A stretch of DNA of 36,332 nucleotides from Herbiconiux oxytropis (GTDB lineage Bacteria; Actinomycetota; Actinomycetes; Actinomycetales; Microbacteriaceae). A model generated the notes under the pieces. It was not told the origin of the DNA and did not search any database. It saw only the letters and a list, made by a program, of their open reading frames with translations. A program made the position numbers and the translations under genes. The stretch lies in the NCBI RefSeq assembly GCF_024979315.1, contig NZ_JANLCK010000020.1, forward strand, positions 1-36,332, written 5' to 3'. Numbering within the stretch: the stretch's first letter is position 1; each line of letters opens with the position of its first letter. Positions 33,264 to 36,332 of the stretch are shown here, piece by piece.

Positions 33264-34349
33264 ATGGTGTCCAGATCCAGAACCATCAGCACCGCGCTCA
33301 GCCTCGTGGCGGTCGCCGGCCTCCTCGCCGCGTGCTCCTCCACCCCGACCGCCGGTGGCGGCTCCAGCTCCGAGCCGGCCGCCGACGCGGCGACCACCAT
33401 CACCTTCGTCGGCTACGGCGGAGGCGGTCAGGACGCCCAGATCGAGGCCTGGCAGACCCCCTACACCGAAGCGCACCCGAACGTGACCTTCGTCAACACC
33501 TCGCCGCCCGACGTGGCGCAGGTGAAGGCCCAGGTCGACAGCGGATCGGTGCAGTGGGACGTGGTGGCCACGGCCCCCTACGCGGCGCAGCAGAACTGCG
33601 ACACCCTCTTCGAGCCGCTCGACCTCAGCGCCATCGACCAGACCGACCTGGTGGAGGGCACCGTGGGCGAGTGCTACCTCGGCAACTGGATCAACGCGAC
33701 CCCGATCGCCTACCGCACCGATGCGTTTCCGGAGGGCGAGGGTCCGAAGACGGTCGAGGACTTCTTCGACACCGAGAAGTTCCCCGGCCAGCGCGGCATC
33801 GTGAACAATCTCCAGAACGGCATCCTCGAGTACCCGCTGCTGGCCGACGGCGTCGCGCCCGACGACCTGTACCCGCTCGACGTCGACCGCGCCCTCGAGA
33901 AGCTCGGCGAGATCCGCGACGACACCACCTTCGCCCCCAACGTCGGTGCGCTGCAGCAGGCCGTCGAGGCGGGCCAGGTCGACATGTTCCTGCTGCCGGA
34001 CTCGCGCCTGGTCCCGCTCATGCAGAGCGGGCTCGACATCACCGTCGTGTGGGACGAGACGGTCGCCTCGCTCAATGCCTTCGCCATCCCCAAGGGCGCC
34101 CCCAACAAGGATGCCGCGGTCGAGTTCATCTCGAGCGTCGTCGAGCCCGAGCAGGTCGCGAAGATCTCGGAGCTGCTCGGTGTGGCCCCCGTCAACACGG
34201 CCGCGAAGCCGGAGCTCGACGAGTTCACCGAGAAGGTCGAGGTCTACGGCCCCGCCAACACCGGAGGCACCGTGCTGCAGGACATCGACTGGTACGCCGA
34301 GAACTTCAACGACGTCTCGAACAAGCTCACCACCTGGCTCGCCGGGTGA
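33264..34349 (+). CDS. Extracellular solute-binding lipoprotein, PotD-like
   Basis: This 361-aa binding protein of the PotD class has a signal peptide with lipobox LAAC (Cys24), a Gly/Ser-rich linker and a mature domain with TITFVGYGGGGQ and YLGNWINATPIAYRTDAFP. GAAGGAAA lies before ATG 33264. It lies 68 bases after the ATPase gene, so it may have its own translation control but is likely in the same operon. It captures the substrate of this locus outside the membrane. The substrate is unknown; polyamine specificity should not be assumed. Confidence 0.87.
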   Translation: MVSRSRTISTALSLVAVAGLLAACSSTPTAGGGSSSEPAADAATTITFVGYGGGGQDAQIEAWQTPYTEAHPNVTFVNTSPPDVAQVKAQVDSGSVQWDVVATAPYAAQQNCDTLFEPLDLSAIDQTDLVEGTVGECYLGNWINATPIAYRTDAFPEGEGPKTVEDFFDTEKFPGQRGIVNNLQNGILEYPLLADGVAPDDLYPLDVDRALEKLGEIRDDTTFAPNVGALQQAVEAGQVDMFLLPDSRLVPLMQSGLDITVVWDETVASLNAFAIPKGAPNKDAAVEFISSVVEPEQVAKISELLGVAPVNTAAKPELDEFTEKVEVYGPANTGGTVLQDIDWYAENFNDVSNKLTTWLAG

Positions 34350-34387
34350 CGAGCGGGTCCGCGCTCGCGCCCGGCCGCCCCAGCACT

Positions 34388-34412
34388 GTTCTCACCCTGA
34401 ACTACGATTCAG
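34388..34412 (+). promoter_or_regulatory. IclR-type operator upstream of the second IclR gene
   Basis: GTTCTCACCCTGAAC (34388-34402) is a perfect GTTC-N7-GAAC palindrome. It overlaps a second dyad, CTGAA-N6-TTCAG (34397-34412). Both lie within 30 bases of the start codon at 34415, so binding would block transcription or translation start. The 15-bp layout matches the elements at 29359 and 29434. Confidence 0.5.
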
Positions 34413-34414
34413 GC

Positions 34415-35206
34415 ATGGCGAACATCGAAGGCGGCCAGGAGACATCGGGATCCGACATCCAGGCCGTGGCCAGAGTCGGCCAGATCTGCTCGCTGTTCGG
34501 CCCGCACACCGCGGAGCTGAGCGCGGCGGAGGTGGCCGAGCGGCTGGGCCTGAACCGCACCACGGCGTACCGCTACTGCGCGTCGCTCGTGGCCGCCGGC
34601 ATCCTCGAGCGCGGACCCCGCCGCGGCACGTTCGTGCTCGGCGGCCTCATGCTCCAGCTGGGCATCCATGCCCTCAGCCGGAGGCGGGTCACCGAGATCG
34701 CACCTCCCCATCTCGCGGAGCTGAGCGCGGCCGTGCGCATGACGGCCGTGCTCAGCCTGTGGGGTGCCCGCGGACCCGTGGTCGCCCTCGTGGAGGACGA
34801 CCGGAGCCGCACCGCCGTGGTGACCGTGCGAGCGGGCTCGCAGCTCGACGCCACAGCGGCGCAGACCCGGATCTTCCTGGCCCATCTCACCGACGACCGG
34901 GCTTTCGAGTGGATGACCGAGGGCGCGACCTCCGCGGAGCGCGCCGAGCTCGAGGCGGCCGTCTACACGGCCAGGCGCTCCGGCTACTGCATCGCCTCCC
35001 AGTCCGGCGGCGTCTTCACCGCCGCGGCCCCGGTCTTCGACGAGTTCGGCATCGCGGCCACGATCGGCCTGCTCGGCGCCGACCCGAACGCGGATCTGAC
35101 CCGCGAATCCCCCATCATCTCGCACCTGCTGACGACGACCGCGGCCCTCACCGCCGAGCTCAGCGGCACCCCGGACGGACGATCCCGTGAGCACCCCGAC
35201 CTATGA
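34415..35206 (+). CDS. IclR-family transcriptional regulator 2
   Basis: This 263-aa regulator has a winged helix at about residues 14-70 (LSAAEVAERLGLNRTTAYRYC) and an IclR effector domain from about residue 90. It is similar in layout to IclR regulator 1 but clearly diverged. ATG 34415 has no good ribosome binding site and is close to operator-like dyads, so a leaderless or short-leader transcript is possible. It overlaps the cyclase gene by 20 bases, so the two are coupled. It probably regulates the cyclase gene and itself, and perhaps the whole locus together with regulator 1. Confidence 0.85.
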   Translation: MANIEGGQETSGSDIQAVARVGQICSLFGPHTAELSAAEVAERLGLNRTTAYRYCASLVAAGILERGPRRGTFVLGGLMLQLGIHALSRRRVTEIAPPHLAELSAAVRMTAVLSLWGARGPVVALVEDDRSRTAVVTVRAGSQLDATAAQTRIFLAHLTDDRAFEWMTEGATSAERAELEAAVYTARRSGYCIASQSGGVFTAAAPVFDEFGIAATIGLLGADPNADLTRESPIISHLLTTTAALTAELSGTPDGRSREHPDL

Positions 35207-36167
35207 CGAGCTCGCCTCGGCCACGCCCCCGTACTCCAGCTGGGAGCACTTCGGCCGGCACGACCAGCTCGGCACCATCAACTTCCTGACCCCCGAGCGG
35301 GTCGCCGCCGCCGCCGCGCTCGTGCGCACCGGCCGACGCTTCGGCCTCGACCACCCCGTCACCGCGTTCGAGCCCTACCCCACCGGCACCCGGCATCCGC
35401 TCGTGCACACGGTCTTCGCCAACAACGAGTGGCATCGCGACGACCACGTCGACTCCTTCTACCTGCAGGCCTCGTCGCAGATCGACGCGCTGCGGCACAT
35501 CGGGCACCCGCAGCACGGCTTCTACAACGGCCTCGCTCCGGCCGACAACGACGGGTCGTCGACCACGCTGGGCGTGCACGCCTGGGCCGAGGGCGGCATC
35601 GCGGGGCGAGGGGTGCTGCTCGACGTGCCCCGACACTTCGAACGCCTCGGACTCCCCTACGACGCGTCGGCGACGATCCCCATCGACGCCAGGATGCTCG
35701 ACGAGATCGCCGAGAGCCAGCGGGTCGCGTTCCGGGGTGGCGACATGCTGCTGCTCCGCACCGGATGGGCCGAGCAGTACCTCGCCAAGTCGCCGGCGGA
35801 ACGCGCGGCCACTCCCTGGCGCCGCTCGCCGGGGCTCGCGCAGCGGGAGGAGATCCTGCGCTGGCTCTGGGACCACGAGATCGCGCTCGTCGCCGCCGAC
35901 AACCTCGCGGTGGAGGCCGATCCGGTGATCGACAGCGACTTCCGCTCGGCCGCCGATGCTCCTCCGGCCCGCGGGGTCGACCACAGCGGCATGCTGCACC
36001 GCCCCCTCATCGCCCTGCTCGGCATGGCCCTCGGCGAGCTCTGGCGCCTCGACGAGCTCGCCGACGCCTGCGACGCCGACGGCGTCTACGACTTCCTCCT
36101 CACCTGCAAGCCGCTCAACCTCCCCGGCGGCGTCGGCTCCCCGCCCAACGCGATCGCCATCCGCTGA
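35187..36167 (+). CDS. Cyclase-family (kynurenine formamidase-like) hydrolase
   Basis: This 326-aa protein of the cyclase/kynurenine formamidase-like family has the family's metal region as SSQIDALRHIGH, where the usual HxGTHxDxPxH motif is altered. His and Asp residues around DHVDSF, GDMLLLRTGW and DHSGMLHR follow. Members hydrolyse amide or ester bonds or act on cyclic imides. GTG at 35187 overlaps the IclR gene end by 20 bases. The gene ends in a strong terminator whose stem contains its stop codon. It could act in the same pathway as the DUF6282 hydrolase and the BKACE. Confidence 0.82.
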   Translation: MSTPTYDELASATPPYSSWEHFGRHDQLGTINFLTPERVAAAAALVRTGRRFGLDHPVTAFEPYPTGTRHPLVHTVFANNEWHRDDHVDSFYLQASSQIDALRHIGHPQHGFYNGLAPADNDGSSTTLGVHAWAEGGIAGRGVLLDVPRHFERLGLPYDASATIPIDARMLDEIAESQRVAFRGGDMLLLRTGWAEQYLAKSPAERAATPWRRSPGLAQREEILRWLWDHEIALVAADNLAVEADPVIDSDFRSAADAPPARGVDHSGMLHRPLIALLGMALGELWRLDELADACDADGVYDFLLTCKPLNLPGGVGSPPNAIAIR

Positions 36168-36202
36168 GCCTCGCCTCCGGCGGGGAGGCGGGGCTCAGCG
36201 GA
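36160..36202. terminator. Strong bidirectional terminator with a 19-bp stem
   Basis: Arms 36160-36178 and 36184-36202 form a 19-bp stem with one G-T pair and a five-base GGCGG loop. The TGA of the cyclase gene (36165-36167) lies in the left arm, and a minus-strand gene ends ten bases to the right, so it should serve both convergent genes. Confidence 0.8.
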
Positions 36203-36211
36203 CTCGCGGCC

Positions 36212-36332
36212 TCAGGGGGTGCAGGCGGTGAGGTTCTCGACCGCTACCGAGAGCGAAGCCGGCCCACCGAGGAGGGTGACCTTCGTGGCGCCGAGCTCCT
36301 CGATCTGGGCGAGGGTCGCTGCGGGGATGCAG
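36212..36332 (-). CDS. Cell-wall-binding repeat (CWB2-type) protein, C-terminal part
   Basis: The minus-strand frame ends at TGA 36214-36212 and runs off the window. The visible 39 residues include ATLAQIEELGATKVTLLGG and PASLSVAVENL, the signature of cell-wall-binding repeat type 2 (CWB2, as in putative cell-wall hydrolases and surface proteins of actinobacteria and firmicutes). The protein is therefore probably surface-attached. What it does beyond wall binding cannot be seen. The 5' portion is outside the window. Confidence 0.8.
   Translation of the reverse strand, partial: CIPAATLAQIEELGATKVTLLGGPASLSVAVENLTACTP

Overview
The window comes from a high-GC actinobacterium. A member of the Microbacteriaceae is my best guess, based on base composition, the CWB2 cell-wall-binding repeat protein at the right edge, the GTG/TTG starts and the mix of gene families. 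Genus-level placement is not supported. No rRNA, tRNA, CRISPR array, transposase or integrase was seen.

Left part (246-18660): an island of about 18.2 kb lies between two imperfect direct repeats of about 166 bp (246-410 and 18494-18660). Each repeat spans the 3' end of a small unknown gene, a short intergenic hairpin and the last codons of a convergent Gly-rich membrane protein gene. The left copy has the full small gene and a stub of the Gly-rich gene. The right copy has a 5'-shortened small gene and the intact Gly-rich gene. This is the layout expected if foreign DNA entered by single crossover or site-specific integration.

The island is a carbohydrate catabolism regulon. It holds an FrcBCA-type sugar ABC importer, a KDPG-type aldolase, three medium-chain and two short-chain dehydrogenases, two AroE-like (shikimate dehydrogenase-like) paralogs, a cupin phosphoglucose isomerase-like protein, a D-2-hydroxyacid dehydrogenase, a GlpK-like FGGY kinase, a split transketolase with a coupled HAD phosphatase, a UlaG-like metallo-beta-lactamase-fold hydrolase and an RpiR regulator. 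The regulator is the last gene of the long operon that starts with the importer. Near-identical GAAATTTC-centred palindromes sit in three promoter regions, and looser versions lie in the same or a fourth region, so the transcription units are probably co-regulated. The substrate is unknown. A polyol or unusual sugar, oxidised to a ketose, phosphorylated and cleaved by the split transketolase, is the most economical reading.

Middle part (18.6-22.2 kb): a Gly-rich membrane protein, an SMI1-like protein, and a short decayed stretch follow. The decayed stretch contains an NTF2-like remnant with an internal deletion and an alpha/beta hydrolase with a missing start, joined head-to-head to a GntR-family C-terminal domain that lacks its DNA-binding part. 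After it come a MarR regulator and a stand-alone BLUF blue-light sensor.

Right part (22.2-36.2 kb): a second catabolic locus. A seven-gene minus-strand operon (DUF6282-type hydrolase, BKACE, cupin, HpcH/HpaI aldolase, SDR, iron-type alcohol dehydrogenase, aldehyde dehydrogenase) diverges from a plus-strand operon (IclR regulator and a PotABCD-type importer). A second IclR regulator and a cyclase-family hydrolase follow. GTTC-N7-GAAC-like 15-bp elements in both control regions look like IclR operators. The likely role is uptake and cleavage of an organic acid or amine-derived compound, with a beta-keto acid intermediate handled by the BKACE enzyme.
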